Of a stretch of 64,000 bases of DNA, positions 47,727 through 61,783 are shown in pieces. The first letter of the stretch is position 1. Every line of letters starts with the position of its first letter. The notes under the pieces were generated by a model that saw only the letters and a list, made by a program, of their open reading frames with translations, had not been told where the DNA came from and did no database searches. This DNA comes from Falsirhodobacter deserti (GTDB lineage Bacteria > Pseudomonadota > Alphaproteobacteria > Rhodobacterales > Rhodobacteraceae). The position numbers were made by a program, and so were the translations under genes. The DNA lies in assembly GCF_004015795.1 (NCBI RefSeq), contig NZ_ML137218.1, positions 1,587,811 through 1,651,810 of the forward strand. Reading direction: 5' to 3'.

Positions 47727-48409
47727 AGCGCAAAGGCTGCCACCCCGGAAACGGCCAGCGCCAGCCCCGGCCCCTCACCAACCATCAGGCCCAGCAAGGC
47801 CGTAAGGACCGCGACCGGCGCAAGCGCGGGAAAGTTCACCCGCCGGTGCCACCAAAGCGCACTAAGGCTGACCACCAGTGCGACCAGTGCCGCCAGCACC
47901 AGCGCCTGATCCCGCAGGGGCGGCTGATCCAGCATCAGAAGGAAGGCCACGGGCGCGGCAAGGATCAGGTGTGCGCCATGGGCATCCAGCGGATCGCCAC
48001 GCCGCACCAGCAGCGCGTGGCTGCCCCAGCCGACCCCCGCAACCGCAACCGGCCACGCCTGCGACCCGACCAGAACCGCGCCAAGCAGAGCCAGCGCCGC
48101 GACGGGCCAGGCAAGTCCCGGAATCGGCTCACGCAGGATCAGGCGGGCCGTGAAGGCCGTCAGCGCGGCAGCGGCGCAGAACATCGCCGCCGACTGCCCG
48201 ATCGGCACGGTGGCAAGGCCAAAGCACAACCCGCCGATCCAAAGGACAAGCCCCGCAGCCCCGCCGATCCGGCTCAGGTCCGGCTTCAGCTTCGGGCGCT
48301 GGTCGGTTCGCTTGCGGCACAGCATCAGAACCAGCCAGATGCCGCCCGCAGCCAGCGCAAGAGCGGTTCCGGCCAGAGCACGGGGGGCGGCCCCCGCCTC
48401 AAGCGCCAA
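47696..48409 (-). CDS. DMT/EamA-type membrane transporter
   Basis: The product of 237 or more residues has about eight to nine membrane helices arranged as two repeats. Examples are AAGLVLWIGGLCFGLATV, QSAAMFCAAAALTAFTARLIL, WPVAALALLGAVLVGS and LAALVALVVSLSALWW. This fits a drug/metabolite transporter. The start is unclear. The first in-frame canonical start is TTG 48409, but the frame stays open and hydrophobic upstream (IYPIFALAALPVLIRLAL) to a CTG at 48457 that would overlap the SLT stop as CTGA. The substrate is unknown. Confidence 0.7.
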   Translation of the reverse strand: MALEAGAAPRALAGTALALAAGGIWLVLMLCRKRTDQRPKLKPDLSRIGGAAGLVLWIGGLCFGLATVPIGQSAAMFCAAAALTAFTARLILREPIPGLAWPVAALALLGAVLVGSQAWPVAVAGVGWGSHALLVRRGDPLDAHGAHLILAAPVAFLLMLDQPPLRDQALVLAALVALVVSLSALWWHRRVNFPALAPVAVLTALLGLMVGEGPGLALAVSGVAAFALQRMIGSNGS

Positions 48410-48453
48410 CCGGATCAGAACCGGAAGCGCCGCCAGTGCAAATATCGGATAGA

Positions 48454-48921
48454 TCAGGAGCGCAGACCCGTTTCCTGCAGCAGCCCCTTGCGCTTGGCTT
48501 CATAGTAATAGCCGCGCGAATACCACTTCACCGCATCTTCATGGCTGCCATCGGACACCATCCACGCGCCGCGCAGATACTTCATGGCATAGCGAAGGTT
48601 GGTATCGGCATCCAGAAGCGGGCCCGGCTCGCCGCGGAAGCCCATCGTCCGCGCGGTTTGCGGCGCGATCTGCATCAGCCCGTAATAGGTGCCGTTGCGG
48701 GCAGCAGGGTTGTAGGTGCTTTCGCGCTTCACGACACGGTGCGCAAGGCTGCGTGGAACGCCGTAGATGTCGGCATACTGGTCGACCATCCGCGCCACAT
48801 CGGCACGGCCCGCGGGAACCTGAAGATCAGGGCTCATCGCGCGGGAGACCTCGCCCCCTCCTCCACAAGCCGAAAGGCCAAGGATCAGCGTCAGGGCAAG
48901 GGTGGCGCGCAGCATCTTCAT
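48454..48921 (-). CDS. lytic transglycosylase (SLT domain) lipoprotein
   Basis: The 155-residue product has a lipoprotein signal (RATLALTLILGLSACGGGG, lipobox Cys19). A compact SLT domain follows with the catalytic glutamate in VVKRESTYNPAARN, then YYGLMQIAPQTARTMGF and DADTNLRYAMKYLRGAW. It probably cleaves peptidoglycan glycan strands at the outer membrane. It is followed directly by the DMT-type gene. The 157 bases upstream, to groEL, hold only the groEL terminator. Confidence 0.92.
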   Translation of the reverse strand: MKMLRATLALTLILGLSACGGGGEVSRAMSPDLQVPAGRADVARMVDQYADIYGVPRSLAHRVVKRESTYNPAARNGTYYGLMQIAPQTARTMGFRGEPGPLLDADTNLRYAMKYLRGAWMVSDGSHEDAVKWYSRGYYYEAKRKGLLQETGLRS

Positions 48922-49025
48922 GTCCCAAAGATGTTATCGTTGGCACGGACGCTATCGACCGGGGCGCGTGTCCGGCAAGCGCCGTGACGGGTGCATGCAG
49001 CGCGATGCGCGGAAAGCCGCCAACG

Positions 49026-49052
49026 AAAAAGGGGCGCCCCAAAGGACGCCCC
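49026..49052 (-). terminator. groEL intrinsic terminator
   Basis: GGGGCG and CGCCCC arms enclose a 10-base loop. They are followed on the - strand by TTTTT, 27 bases past the groEL stop. Confidence 0.8.
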
Positions 49053-49078
49053 CGTGTTTCCCGATGGGAAACGGCAGC

Positions 49079-50728
<1,650 letters not shown>

Positions 50729-50760
50729 TCAGTCTGAATGGTGGGTTGAAGAGCGATCGT

Positions 50761-51048
50761 TCAGGAGATGATCCCGAGGATGTCGCTTTCCTTCATGATC
50801 AGCAGCTCTTTGCCTTCGATGGTCACTTCGGTTCCGGACCATTTGCCGAACAGGATGCGATCACCTTCCTTGACGGAGGGCGCGATCAGTTCGCCCGAGT
50901 CCTTGCGAGCGCCTTCGCCCACGGCGATGATTTCGCCTTCGGACGGTTTTTCCTTGGCGCTGTCGGGGATGATCAGGCCGCCCTTGGTCTTTTCGTCGCT
51001 TTCGATGCGGCGAACCAGAACACGGTCGTGCAGCGGTTTGAATGCCAT
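50761..51048 (-). CDS. groES: co-chaperonin GroES
   Basis: 10-kDa lid of the GroEL cage. The 95-residue product has the conserved [33 protein letters not shown] opening with the mobile loop, and [17 protein letters not shown]. It is first in the groESL operon; a CIRCE element sits 35 bases before its start. Confidence 0.98.
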   Translation of the reverse strand: MAFKPLHDRVLVRRIESDEKTKGGLIIPDSAKEKPSEGEIIAVGEGARKDSGELIAPSVKEGDRILFGKWSGTEVTIEGKELLIMKESDILGIIS

Positions 51049-51082
51049 CTGGGAGCTCCCTCAGGGTCCATGTTGAATGTCT

Positions 51083-51109
51083 TTAGCACTCATCAGGTGC
51101 GAGTGCTAA
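51083..51109 (-). promoter_or_regulatory. CIRCE operator (HrcA site) of groESL
   Basis: Perfect TTAGCACTC-N9-GAGTGCTAA inverted repeat, the HrcA repressor site, 35 bases upstream of groES in the 5' leader. It implies heat-inducible HrcA control; hrcA is not in the window. Confidence 0.95.
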
Positions 51110-51118
51110 CGCGCAGCA

Positions 51119-51147
51119 GAGTTATGCAGACGCCCCCCACCTGTCAA
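51119..51147 (-). promoter_or_regulatory. candidate groESL housekeeping promoter
   Basis: On the - strand TTGACA, 17 bases, then TAACTC. The -35 box is a perfect match. It lies just upstream of the CIRCE element, the expected place for a repressible sigma-70 promoter. Confidence 0.65.
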
Positions 51148-51190
51148 CGGGCCTGACAGCGAATTTTTTGTGGCATGCGGATAAACGAAA

Positions 51191-51215
51191 ACGCCGGAGG
51201 CAATGCCCCCGGCGT
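51191..51215 (-). terminator. terminator after the 67-residue gene
   Basis: ACGCCGG pairs with CCGGCGT, with an inner GGC/GCC stem. A TTTT run follows on the - strand, 24 bases after the stop at 51239. Confidence 0.75.
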
Positions 51216-51238
51216 CATGAAGATCGGTGGTGCCGCGA

Positions 51239-51442
51239 TCAAACGCGGGTTTGGTCCAGGCGCGGCATCTGCGCGGGGTCGATGCCAAGGCGCAGAAGGT
51301 CGTCGGCGGCGGGCTGGCGGTGCGATTCCACCGCGATCTTGACGCGATGCACGGCGCCCAGCAGCACAAGGAACGACCCGATGCGCTTGAAGAAGCCGCC
51401 GGTCGAAGCGGTGGGGGCATGGGTTGCGACTGCGGTGCTCAT
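51239..51442 (-). CDS. 67-residue protein, unknown
   Basis: The product has one short hydrophobic stretch (FFKRIGSFLVLLGAVHRV) and a charged C-terminal half (SHRQPAADDLLRLGIDPAQMPRLDQTRV). The terminator right behind it supports a real gene. ATG 51442 and ATG 51451 are possible starts, both with weak ribosome-binding sites. No family is recognised. It lies upstream of groESL but is separated from it by the terminator and the groESL promoter. Confidence 0.6.
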   Translation of the reverse strand: MSTAVATHAPTASTGGFFKRIGSFLVLLGAVHRVKIAVESHRQPAADDLLRLGIDPAQMPRLDQTRV

Positions 51443-51651
51443 GATGCTCATCCAGATATCAGAAGGGGTTCCTCCGTTACGCCCAAGATGGGCCCGCAAG
51501 ACCTTTGCCGCAACGCAGAAAACCGAAGACCCGTCATGCGTGCCACGCATGGAGTGTCCGGATTCTGCCTGAAGCACAGGCGGATATGGTGACAAGCGGG
51601 CGGCCGCGGCCTATACCTCCCCGCGTGACGTTCAGCACAGGAAGGCACCCC

Positions 51652-52566
51652 ATGATCAAGGTTTTCGGCCACACCTCCCCCGACACCGATTCCGCAGCGT
51701 CCGCCATCGTCTGGGCATGGTACCTGACCGAGATGCGGAACCGTCCCGCCAAGCCCTTCCTGCTGGGCCGCCCCAATACCGAAGCGGCCTTCGTGCTGCA
51801 GCACTGGGATGTGCCGATGCCGGAGCTTCTGGATCTGGCCGCAGGCGATGACGTGGTCATCGTCGACACCAACAACCCGGCCGAACTGCCCGACAACATC
51901 GCGGATGCCAACCTTACCGCGATCATCGACCACCACCTGCTGGTCGGCGGCCTGAAAACCAAGACGCCGATCAACATCACGATCCGTCCGCTGGCCTGCA
52001 CCGCCACGGTCATGTACGACCTGATGGGCAGCGCCGTCGAAAAGGCCCCGCGCCACATCAAGGGCCTGATGCTGTCCTGCATCCTTTCGGACACGCTGGA
52101 ATTCCGCAGCCCCACCACCACCCCGCATGACCGCGCCGTGGCCGAGGAGCTGGCCCGCGACCTGCGCGTGAACATTGGCGAATTCGCGGCGGAAATGTTT
52201 GCCGCGAAATCCGACGTTTCCGCCTTCTCGGAAGCCGAGCTTCTGACGATGGATTCGAAGGAATACTCCGTGGGCGACAAGGAACTGCGCGTTTCTGTGC
52301 TGGAAACCACCAGCCCCGGCCAGATCCTGTCGCGCAAGGATGCCCTCATGGCTGCGATGCCCGAAGTGGCGGCAAAGGACGGCGCCGACCAGGTGCTGCT
52401 GTTCGTGGTGGACATCCTGAACGAGGAAGCGACGCTGCTGATCCCGAACGATCTGGTGAAAACCATCGCCGAGAAAAGCTTCGGCGTTTCCGTTTCGGGT
52501 GACACGGTCGTTCTTCCCGGCGTGATGAGCCGCAAGAAGCAGATCATTCCGGTCCTGTCCCTCTGA
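51652..52566 (+). CDS. ppaC: manganese-dependent inorganic pyrophosphatase
   Basis: Family II (DHH) enzyme hydrolysing pyrophosphate to phosphate. The 304-residue product has the metal motifs KVFGHTSPDTDSAASAI, VIVDTNNPAEL and AIIDHHLL, and the C-terminal DHHA2 part ending VMSRKKQIIPVLSL with the substrate-binding RKK. ATG 51652 fits the family start. It overlaps the HAD gene by one base (TGATG). Confidence 0.93.
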   Translation: MIKVFGHTSPDTDSAASAIVWAWYLTEMRNRPAKPFLLGRPNTEAAFVLQHWDVPMPELLDLAAGDDVVIVDTNNPAELPDNIADANLTAIIDHHLLVGGLKTKTPINITIRPLACTATVMYDLMGSAVEKAPRHIKGLMLSCILSDTLEFRSPTTTPHDRAVAEELARDLRVNIGEFAAEMFAAKSDVSAFSEAELLTMDSKEYSVGDKELRVSVLETTSPGQILSRKDALMAAMPEVAAKDGADQVLLFVVDILNEEATLLIPNDLVKTIAEKSFGVSVSGDTVVLPGVMSRKKQIIPVLSL

Positions 52567-53453
52567 TGGCGCGGATCGTCAACGCGCTGGCCGATCTGGG
52601 CCAGTACCGCGCGCTGTTCTGCGACATCTGGGGCTGCCTGCACAACGGGCTGGCCCCCTTCCCCGAAGCTGTAAGCGCCCTTCAGGCCTTCCGGTCGCGC
52701 GGGGGAATCGTGATTCTCGTGTCGAACTCTCCCCGCCCCGCCCGCTCCGTCGTGGCGCAACTGGACGGGATGGGCGTGCCGCGCGATTGCTGGGACGACA
52801 TAGCGACGTCGGGCGATGCGGCGCAATATGCCATGCTGACCGGCGAGGTGGGCCGCAAGGTCCACCACATCGGTGCCCCCAAGGACGAGACGTTCTTCAG
52901 CGACCTGTCGGACGATCTGCGTGCCGTGGCCGAAAGCCAGCCCGCGATCACCCGCGTGCCGCTGGATCAGGCCGAGGGGATCGTCTGCACCGGCCTGTTC
53001 GATGACATGACCGAAACACCGGCCGATTATGCCGCGATCCTGGGTCAGGCAAAGGCGCAGGGCCTTCGGCTTCTTTGCGCCAATCCGGATATCGAGGTTG
53101 ATATCGGCCACCAGCGCGTGTTCTGCGCCGGTGCGATCGCGCAGGCCTATGACGCGATGGGTGGCAGCAGCCTTTACCTCGGCAAGCCCCATGCGCCGAT
53201 CTATGCACTGGCGCGCCGCCGTCTGGCCGCCCTTGCCAGCGTGACCGATGCCGAAACGCTGTGCGTCGGCGACGGCATCCTGACGGATGTGCAGGGCGGG
53301 CTGAATGAGGGGATCGACTCGCTCTTCATCACCTCGGGGCTGGCTGCCAAGCATTTCGGCGACGATACCGCCAACCCGGATGCAACGCTTCTTGACCGCT
53401 GGCTGATCGAGCAGACGCTTGATCCCACCTATGCCATCGGCAACCTGCGCTGA
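52566..53453 (+). CDS. HAD-superfamily (subclass IIA) hydrolase, TIGR01459 type
   Basis: The 295-residue product has the HAD class IIA layout. The nucleophile aspartate is in ALFCDIWGCLHNG, motif II in VILVSNSPRP, motif III lysine in LYLGKPHAPIYAL and motif IV in CVGDGILTDVQGG. This NagD-like subgroup has no assigned substrate. The DIWG variant of the first motif is normal for it, from memory. It is translationally coupled to ppaC and followed by ribF after 57 bases, so it may be part of a phosphate-ester housekeeping unit. Confidence 0.87.
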   Translation: MARIVNALADLGQYRALFCDIWGCLHNGLAPFPEAVSALQAFRSRGGIVILVSNSPRPARSVVAQLDGMGVPRDCWDDIATSGDAAQYAMLTGEVGRKVHHIGAPKDETFFSDLSDDLRAVAESQPAITRVPLDQAEGIVCTGLFDDMTETPADYAAILGQAKAQGLRLLCANPDIEVDIGHQRVFCAGAIAQAYDAMGGSSLYLGKPHAPIYALARRRLAALASVTDAETLCVGDGILTDVQGGLNEGIDSLFITSGLAAKHFGDDTANPDATLLDRWLIEQTLDPTYAIGNLR

Positions 53454-53510
53454 CTTGCAACTGCCCCCCTCCTGCGCGATAGGGGGGCGGGCGATCGCGG
53501 GACCAGAACA

Positions 53511-54434
53511 ATGGACATCTTCAGACATTGGCGGGATCTTCCGGCAGAGGCGCGCGGCGCCTCGGTCGCGATGGGCAACTTCGACGGGTTGCATCTGGGG
53601 CACCAGGCCGTGATCGATCTGGCGCGCGGCCCCGCGCCGCTTGGCCTTGTCACCTTTGAGCCGCACCCCCGCGAATTCCTTGCCCCGCACCTCCCCCCCT
53701 TCCGCCTGATGAATGCCGAAGCACGGGCGAACCGTCTGGCCAAGCTGGGCGTGGAGCGGCTGTTCGAATTGCCCTTCGGTGCCGATCTTGCGGGGCTGGA
53801 ACCCGATGCCTTCGCGCGGGACGTTCTGGCGCGGGGCCTTGGCGTGACACAGGTGGTGATCGGCAGCGATTTCCGTTTCGGCAAGGATCGCAAGGGCGAT
53901 GCCGTGACGCTGGCGGCGATGGGGCGAGATCTGGGCTTCCAGGTCACCATTGCCGATCTGGTGGGGATCGAGGGGGACCTCATCTCCTCCACCGCGATTC
54001 GCGAAGCATTGAGCGAGGGCGATCCCCGCCGCGCCGCCGCGATGCTGGGCCACTGGCACCGGATCGAGGGCGAGGTGCTGCATGGCGACAAGCGTGGCCG
54101 CGATCTTGGCTATCCCACCGCGAACATGTCCATCGCCAATCTGCACCTGCCGCGCTTCGGCGTTTACGCCGTGCTGGTCGATGTCCTGACGGGGCCGCAG
54201 AAAGGCTGCTACAAGGGCGCGGCCAGCCTGGGCGTGCGTCCGATGTTCGACGGGCAGGTTCCGAACCTTGAATCGTTCCTGTTCGATTTCGACGGCGACC
54301 TTTACGGCCAGCACCTTTCGGTCGCGCTGGTGGAATATCTTCGCCCCGAACTGCGGTTCGACGGCCTGCCCGCGCTGATCGCGCAGATGGACGCCGACTG
54401 CGCCCGCGCGCGCGAAGTTCTGGCAGGGCTTTGA
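53511..54434 (+). CDS. ribF: bifunctional riboflavin kinase/FAD synthetase
   Basis: Makes FMN and then FAD from riboflavin. The 307-residue product has an N-terminal FAD synthetase domain (SVAMGNFDGLHLGHQAVIDLA, VIGSDFRFGKDRKGD, ISSTAIREAL). The C-terminal flavokinase domain has GDKRGRDLGYPTANM and YKGAASLGVRPMFDG. No FMN riboswitch could be found in the 57 bases upstream. FAD users in this window include CrtI, Mqo and TrxB. Confidence 0.95.
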   Translation: MDIFRHWRDLPAEARGASVAMGNFDGLHLGHQAVIDLARGPAPLGLVTFEPHPREFLAPHLPPFRLMNAEARANRLAKLGVERLFELPFGADLAGLEPDAFARDVLARGLGVTQVVIGSDFRFGKDRKGDAVTLAAMGRDLGFQVTIADLVGIEGDLISSTAIREALSEGDPRRAAAMLGHWHRIEGEVLHGDKRGRDLGYPTANMSIANLHLPRFGVYAVLVDVLTGPQKGCYKGAASLGVRPMFDGQVPNLESFLFDFDGDLYGQHLSVALVEYLRPELRFDGLPALIAQMDADCARAREVLAGL

Positions 54435-54464
54435 CATCCGCCCCGCAACCCCCACTTGGGCGAG

Positions 54465-54911
54465 ATGATGCGCGAAAAATTCTGGCAGACCGTGAAAATG
54501 AAGGACATGACCCCCCAGGAATGGGAGGCGTTGTGCGATGGCTGCGGCAAATGCTGCCTGAACAAGATCGAGTTCGAGGATACGAACGAGATCGCGATGA
54601 CCCGCGTTGCCTGCAAGCTTCTGGACGGGCAAAGCTGCTTTTGTTCGAAATATGAAACGCGGCGCGACTATGTTCCCGACTGCGTCCAGCTGAGCCCGCA
54701 GAAACTGCCCGAGATTGCGTACTGGCTTCCCCGCACCTGCGCCTATCGCCGGTTGCATGAAGGCAAGCCCTTGCCCGACTGGCACCACCTGCTGACGGGC
54801 GACCGCGAGGCGATCCACCGTGCCAAGGCGTCGGTTCGGGGCTGGACGGTTCCGGAATATCAGGTATCCGAAGACGACTGGGAAGATTACCTGATCGAGG
54901 AGACCCCCTGA
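54465..54911 (+). CDS. YcgN/UPF0260-family cysteine-cluster protein
   Basis: The 148-residue product has two cysteine groups, CDGCGKCCLNK near residue 25 and SCFCSKYETRRDYVPDC near residue 60, plus LPRTCAYRRLHEG. This is the zinc- or iron-sulfur-binding-like pattern of YcgN (CxxCxxCC). Function is unknown. ATG 54465 or ATG 54468 could be used; neither has a good Shine-Dalgarno sequence. It overlaps the threonine aldolase gene by one base (TGATG). Confidence 0.88.
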   Translation: MMREKFWQTVKMKDMTPQEWEALCDGCGKCCLNKIEFEDTNEIAMTRVACKLLDGQSCFCSKYETRRDYVPDCVQLSPQKLPEIAYWLPRTCAYRRLHEGKPLPDWHHLLTGDREAIHRAKASVRGWTVPEYQVSEDDWEDYLIEETP

Positions 54912-55948
54912 TGTTCTTCGCCTCCGACAATGCCTCGCCCGTACCGCAGCAGGTACTGGACGCGCTTGCCCGTGCCAACGAGGGCTATGCGACCCCCTAT
55001 GGCGGCGACACCGTCATGGACGGCGTGCGCACCCGCCTGCGCGAGGTGTTCGAGGCGCCGGACGCAGCCGTTTACCTTGTTGCCACGGGAACGGCGGCGA
55101 ACTCGTTGTCGCTGGGGATGCTGTGCCCGCCTTGGGGCGCCGCCCTTTGCCATAGCTCGGCGCATGTGCAGGTGGATGAATGCAATGCGCCCGAATTCTA
55201 CATGGGCGGTGCCAAGCTGCTGCCCGTCGCGGGCGACAATGGCCGCATCGACCCGCAGGCCCTGCGCGAAACACTGGACCGTCTGGTGCCGGCTTCCGTG
55301 CACAATGCCCAACCCTCGGCGCTGACGCTGACCAACACGACCGAGATGGGAACCGTTTACACCCCTGCCCAGATCGCGGAACTTGCCGGCATGGCGAAGG
55401 CGGCGGGTCTTGGCACGCACCTGGACGGCGCACGGTTCGCCAACGCGCTGGTCGCCACCGGTGCCACTCCGGCCGAGATGACATGGAAGGCCGGCATCGA
55501 CGTGCTGTCCTTTGGTGGCACGAAGAACGGCCTGATGGGCGTTGAGGCCGTGATCATGTTCGATCCCGCCCGCGCCTTCGAATTCGAGTTGCGGCGCAAG
55601 CGCGGGGCGCACCTATTTTCCAAGCACCGTTACCTTTCCGCCCAGATGGAGGCGTATCTGGCCGATGATCTGTGGCTGGATCTGGCGCGTCGGGCGAATG
55701 CCGCGGCCGCGCGGCTGGCTGCGGGGATCAGCGCCCTGCCCGGCGGCCGCCTGCTGCATCCCGTGGAGGCGAACATGCTGTTTGCCGAATTCCCCGAAGA
55801 TGGCCATCGGCGTGCCAAGGCGGCCGGTGCCGCCTTCTACAATCTGGGCGAGCTGAACGGCGGATCGCCGCTTGGCGCGCGGCTTGTCACCTCGTGGTGT
55901 ACCACGGATGCCGAGGTTGATACTTTCCTGTCACATCTTCAGGGATAG
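54911..55948 (+). CDS. ltaE: low-specificity L-threonine aldolase family protein
   Basis: PLP enzyme that splits threonine or allo-threonine into glycine and acetaldehyde. The 345-residue product has FASDNASPVPQQVLDAL, ATGTAANSLSLGMLCPPWGA, HLDGARFANALVATG for cofactor contact, and the PLP lysine in LSFGGTKNGLMGVEAV. It belongs to the beta-eliminating-lyase/threonine aldolase family. The precise substrate is inferred. It is coupled to the YcgN-type gene. Confidence 0.87.
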   Translation: MFFASDNASPVPQQVLDALARANEGYATPYGGDTVMDGVRTRLREVFEAPDAAVYLVATGTAANSLSLGMLCPPWGAALCHSSAHVQVDECNAPEFYMGGAKLLPVAGDNGRIDPQALRETLDRLVPASVHNAQPSALTLTNTTEMGTVYTPAQIAELAGMAKAAGLGTHLDGARFANALVATGATPAEMTWKAGIDVLSFGGTKNGLMGVEAVIMFDPARAFEFELRRKRGAHLFSKHRYLSAQMEAYLADDLWLDLARRANAAAARLAAGISALPGGRLLHPVEANMLFAEFPEDGHRRAKAAGAAFYNLGELNGGSPLGARLVTSWCTTDAEVDTFLSHLQG

Positions 55949-56014
55949 GCGTTCCCGCCACGGGCATTGGGTGCTATTCGGTGCGCGACGATTCCGCTGC
56001 CAAGGATAGCCCCC

Positions 56015-57031
56015 ATGCCCGCCCTGACCGAGCCGAAGCTGATAGCCGGCAACGCCAACCTGACCCTTGCCAAGGCCATCGCGCGCCGCATGGCCGTTCA
56101 TCGGGGGATGGCTGTCAGCCTCGTCGATGCGCGCGTGGAACGCTTCAACGACCAGGAAATCTTCGTCGAGGTCTATGAGAACGTCCGCGGCGAGGACATG
56201 TTCGTGATCCAGCCGACCTCGAACCCGGCGAACGACAACCTGATGGAACTGCTGATCATCACCGACGCCCTGCGCCGGTCGTCGGCGGACCGCATCACCG
56301 CCGTGATTCCCTATTTCGGCTATGCCCGTCAGGATCGCCGCGCCAAGGCCCGCACGCCGATCTCGGCCAAGCTGGTCGCAAACCTGCTGGTTGAGGCTGG
56401 CGTGGATCGCATCCTGACGCTGGATCTGCACGCCGCGCAGATTCAGGGCTTCTTCGACATTCCGGTGGACAACCTTTATTCCGCGCCGATCTTCGCGCTG
56501 GATATCGAACACCACTTCCGCAACCAGATGCAGGACGTGATGATCATTTCGCCCGACGTGGGCGGTGTGGCCCGCGCACGCGAGATTGCGAAACGCATCA
56601 ACGCACCGCTGGCCATCGTGGACAAGCGCCGGGAAAAAGCGGGCGAGATTGCCGAGATGACGGTGATCGGCGATGTGCGGGGCAAGACCTGCATCATCGT
56701 GGATGACATCTGCGACACGGCTGGCACGCTGTGCAAGGCGGCCGAGGTGCTGGTTGAAAACGGCGCGACCGAAGTCCACTCCTACATCACTCACGGCGTT
56801 CTGTCCGGCCCGGCGGTGGAGCGTGTTTCCCGATCGGTAATGAAGTCGCTGGTCATCACGGATTCGATCGAACCGACCGAGGCCGTCAGGAACTGCGAAA
56901 ACATCCGCATCGTTCCGACCGCACCGATGTTCGCCCAAGCCATCCTGAACACGTGGAACGGCACGTCCGTTTCCTCTCTGTTCGAAACCGATACGCTGGT
57001 GCCGATCTACGAAGGTCTTTACACGCGCTGA
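56015..57031 (+). CDS. prs: ribose-phosphate pyrophosphokinase
   Basis: Makes PRPP for purine, pyrimidine, His, Trp and NAD synthesis. The 338-residue product has [58 protein letters not shown] and the PRPP loop [21 protein letters not shown] 56015 has an AAGGA site; the in-frame start at 55967 adds a non-family leader. It is followed by a tetraloop terminator. About 20 residues longer than E. coli Prs, normal for alphaproteobacteria. Confidence 0.95.
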   Translation: MPALTEPKLIAGNANLTLAKAIARRMAVHRGMAVSLVDARVERFNDQEIFVEVYENVRGEDMFVIQPTSNPANDNLMELLIITDALRRSSADRITAVIPYFGYARQDRRAKARTPISAKLVANLLVEAGVDRILTLDLHAAQIQGFFDIPVDNLYSAPIFALDIEHHFRNQMQDVMIISPDVGGVARAREIAKRINAPLAIVDKRREKAGEIAEMTVIGDVRGKTCIIVDDICDTAGTLCKAAEVLVENGATEVHSYITHGVLSGPAVERVSRSVMKSLVITDSIEPTEAVRNCENIRIVPTAPMFAQAILNTWNGTSVSSLFETDTLVPIYEGLYTR

Positions 57032-57035
57032 CGGA

Positions 57036-57060
57036 AAAGGGGCCGAAAGGCCCCTTTATT
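57036..57060. terminator. terminator between prs and the H-type lectin gene
   Basis: AAAGGGGCC pairs with GGCCCCTTT across a GAAA tetraloop, with flanking A and T tracts on both sides. It serves the two convergent genes and overlaps the lectin stop codon. Confidence 0.88.
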
Positions 57061-57409
57061 CCACGGCCCATTCATCGTCGGACCGGACGGACCCCATCGC
57101 AGTCCAATCCGCACGGATGCGGGCAACGCGGCTGTCGGACCATGTGCGGAACACCAGATCGAACCCGTCACGATCCACGTTCTCGGCCGAGATATCGGCC
57201 CGGAAAGCCGTCTCTTGCGCCATGTCCCACATGGAGATGCTGACGGTTACGACAGGTGCTTTCAGGAAAGGACCGGAAAAGGAAACGTGGTGCCGCCGCT
57301 CTCGCGGTCCCTGCCCTGTCCACATTTCCCCGCCATCCGCGAAGTCGGCGAACATCACATGCGATCCTCGCTGGATCCCAAGACTCGCCGTCGAAATTAT
57401 TTGCATCAT
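57056..57409 (-). CDS. H-type lectin domain protein
   Basis: The 117-residue product consists mostly of one H-type lectin fold (PF09458): GEMWTGQGPRERRHHVSFSGPF, then APVVTVSISMWDM and DGFDLVFRTWSDSRVARIRADWTAMG. This pattern is known from snail agglutinin and some bacteria, and binds GalNAc-type sugars in characterised examples. There is no signal peptide, so its place of action is unclear. ATG 57409 or ATG 57406 could be used. It lies between prs and atpC with no functional partner. Confidence 0.8.
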   Translation of the reverse strand: MMQIISTASLGIQRGSHVMFADFADGGEMWTGQGPRERRHHVSFSGPFLKAPVVTVSISMWDMAQETAFRADISAENVDRDGFDLVFRTWSDSRVARIRADWTAMGSVRSDDEWAVE

Positions 57410-57457
57410 TCAGGCATCTCTACTTCCGGTTGAGGTTAACACGGGAGCAGGAAAGGG

Positions 57458-57486
57458 AAAGGCCCTCCGCATTGCGTAAGGCCTTT
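57458..57486 (-). terminator. terminator of the atp operon
   Basis: AAAGGCC pairs with GGCCTTT, with an inner CGC/GCG stem, 5 bases after the atpC stop. On the - strand it is followed by T-rich TTTCCCTTTCC. Confidence 0.7.
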
Positions 57487-57490
57487 CGGA

Positions 57491-57889
57491 TCAGTGCCCT
57501 GCGGCAGCGCGCAGGGCGATAAGGTCATCCACCTTCTTTTCGGCGGCGGCCTTGTCTTCGGGCAGCGCGATCTCGGCAAGGCTGCGGGCCTCGGCGACAA
57601 GTTCGTCGAAGACGTTGGCGCTGGTTTCTTCCACAGGCATCGCCTGCTCGGCCAGAACCGAAAGCGAAGGGCCGGTGATCTCGGCAAAGCCGCCGGTAAC
57701 CGCAAAGGACAGATGCCCCTTGGGACCGATGACCTTCAGAAGGCCCGGACGCAGGCCGGTGATCGTCGGCGCGTGGCCGGCCATCACCGTCATGTCACCC
57801 TCGGCCCCCGGGATCAGCACCTCGGTCACGGGATTGGAGGCAAGCCTCCGCTCCGGCGTGACGAGATCGAATTGCAGGGTATCGGCCAT
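57491..57889 (-). CDS. atpC: ATP synthase F1 subunit epsilon
   Basis: Central-stalk subunit of F1. The 132-residue product has the N-terminal beta-barrel ([36 protein letters not shown], then [14 protein letters not shown]) and a C-terminal helical segment ([25 protein letters not shown]). It is last gene of the atpHAGDC operon, 10 bases after atpD. Confidence 0.95.
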   Translation of the reverse strand: MADTLQFDLVTPERRLASNPVTEVLIPGAEGDMTVMAGHAPTITGLRPGLLKVIGPKGHLSFAVTGGFAEITGPSLSVLAEQAMPVEETSANVFDELVAEARSLAEIALPEDKAAAEKKVDDLIALRAAAGH

Positions 57890-57899
57890 GTCGCCCCCC

Positions 57900-60222
<2,323 letters not shown>

Positions 60223-60244
60223 GCGTTATCTCCCTGCCCCGCCC

Positions 60245-61782
<1,538 letters not shown>

Positions 61783-61783
<1 letters not shown>

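Noticed and set aside
53454..53510. FMN riboswitch before ribF
   Set aside because: The gap is only 57 bases and lacks the conserved RFN helices.
51534..54818. Very long open frame on the - strand (over 1,000 codons)
   Set aside because: It is antisense to ppaC, the HAD gene and ribF, is rich in Arg/His/Gln, and has no family features. High-GC codon bias opens such frames.
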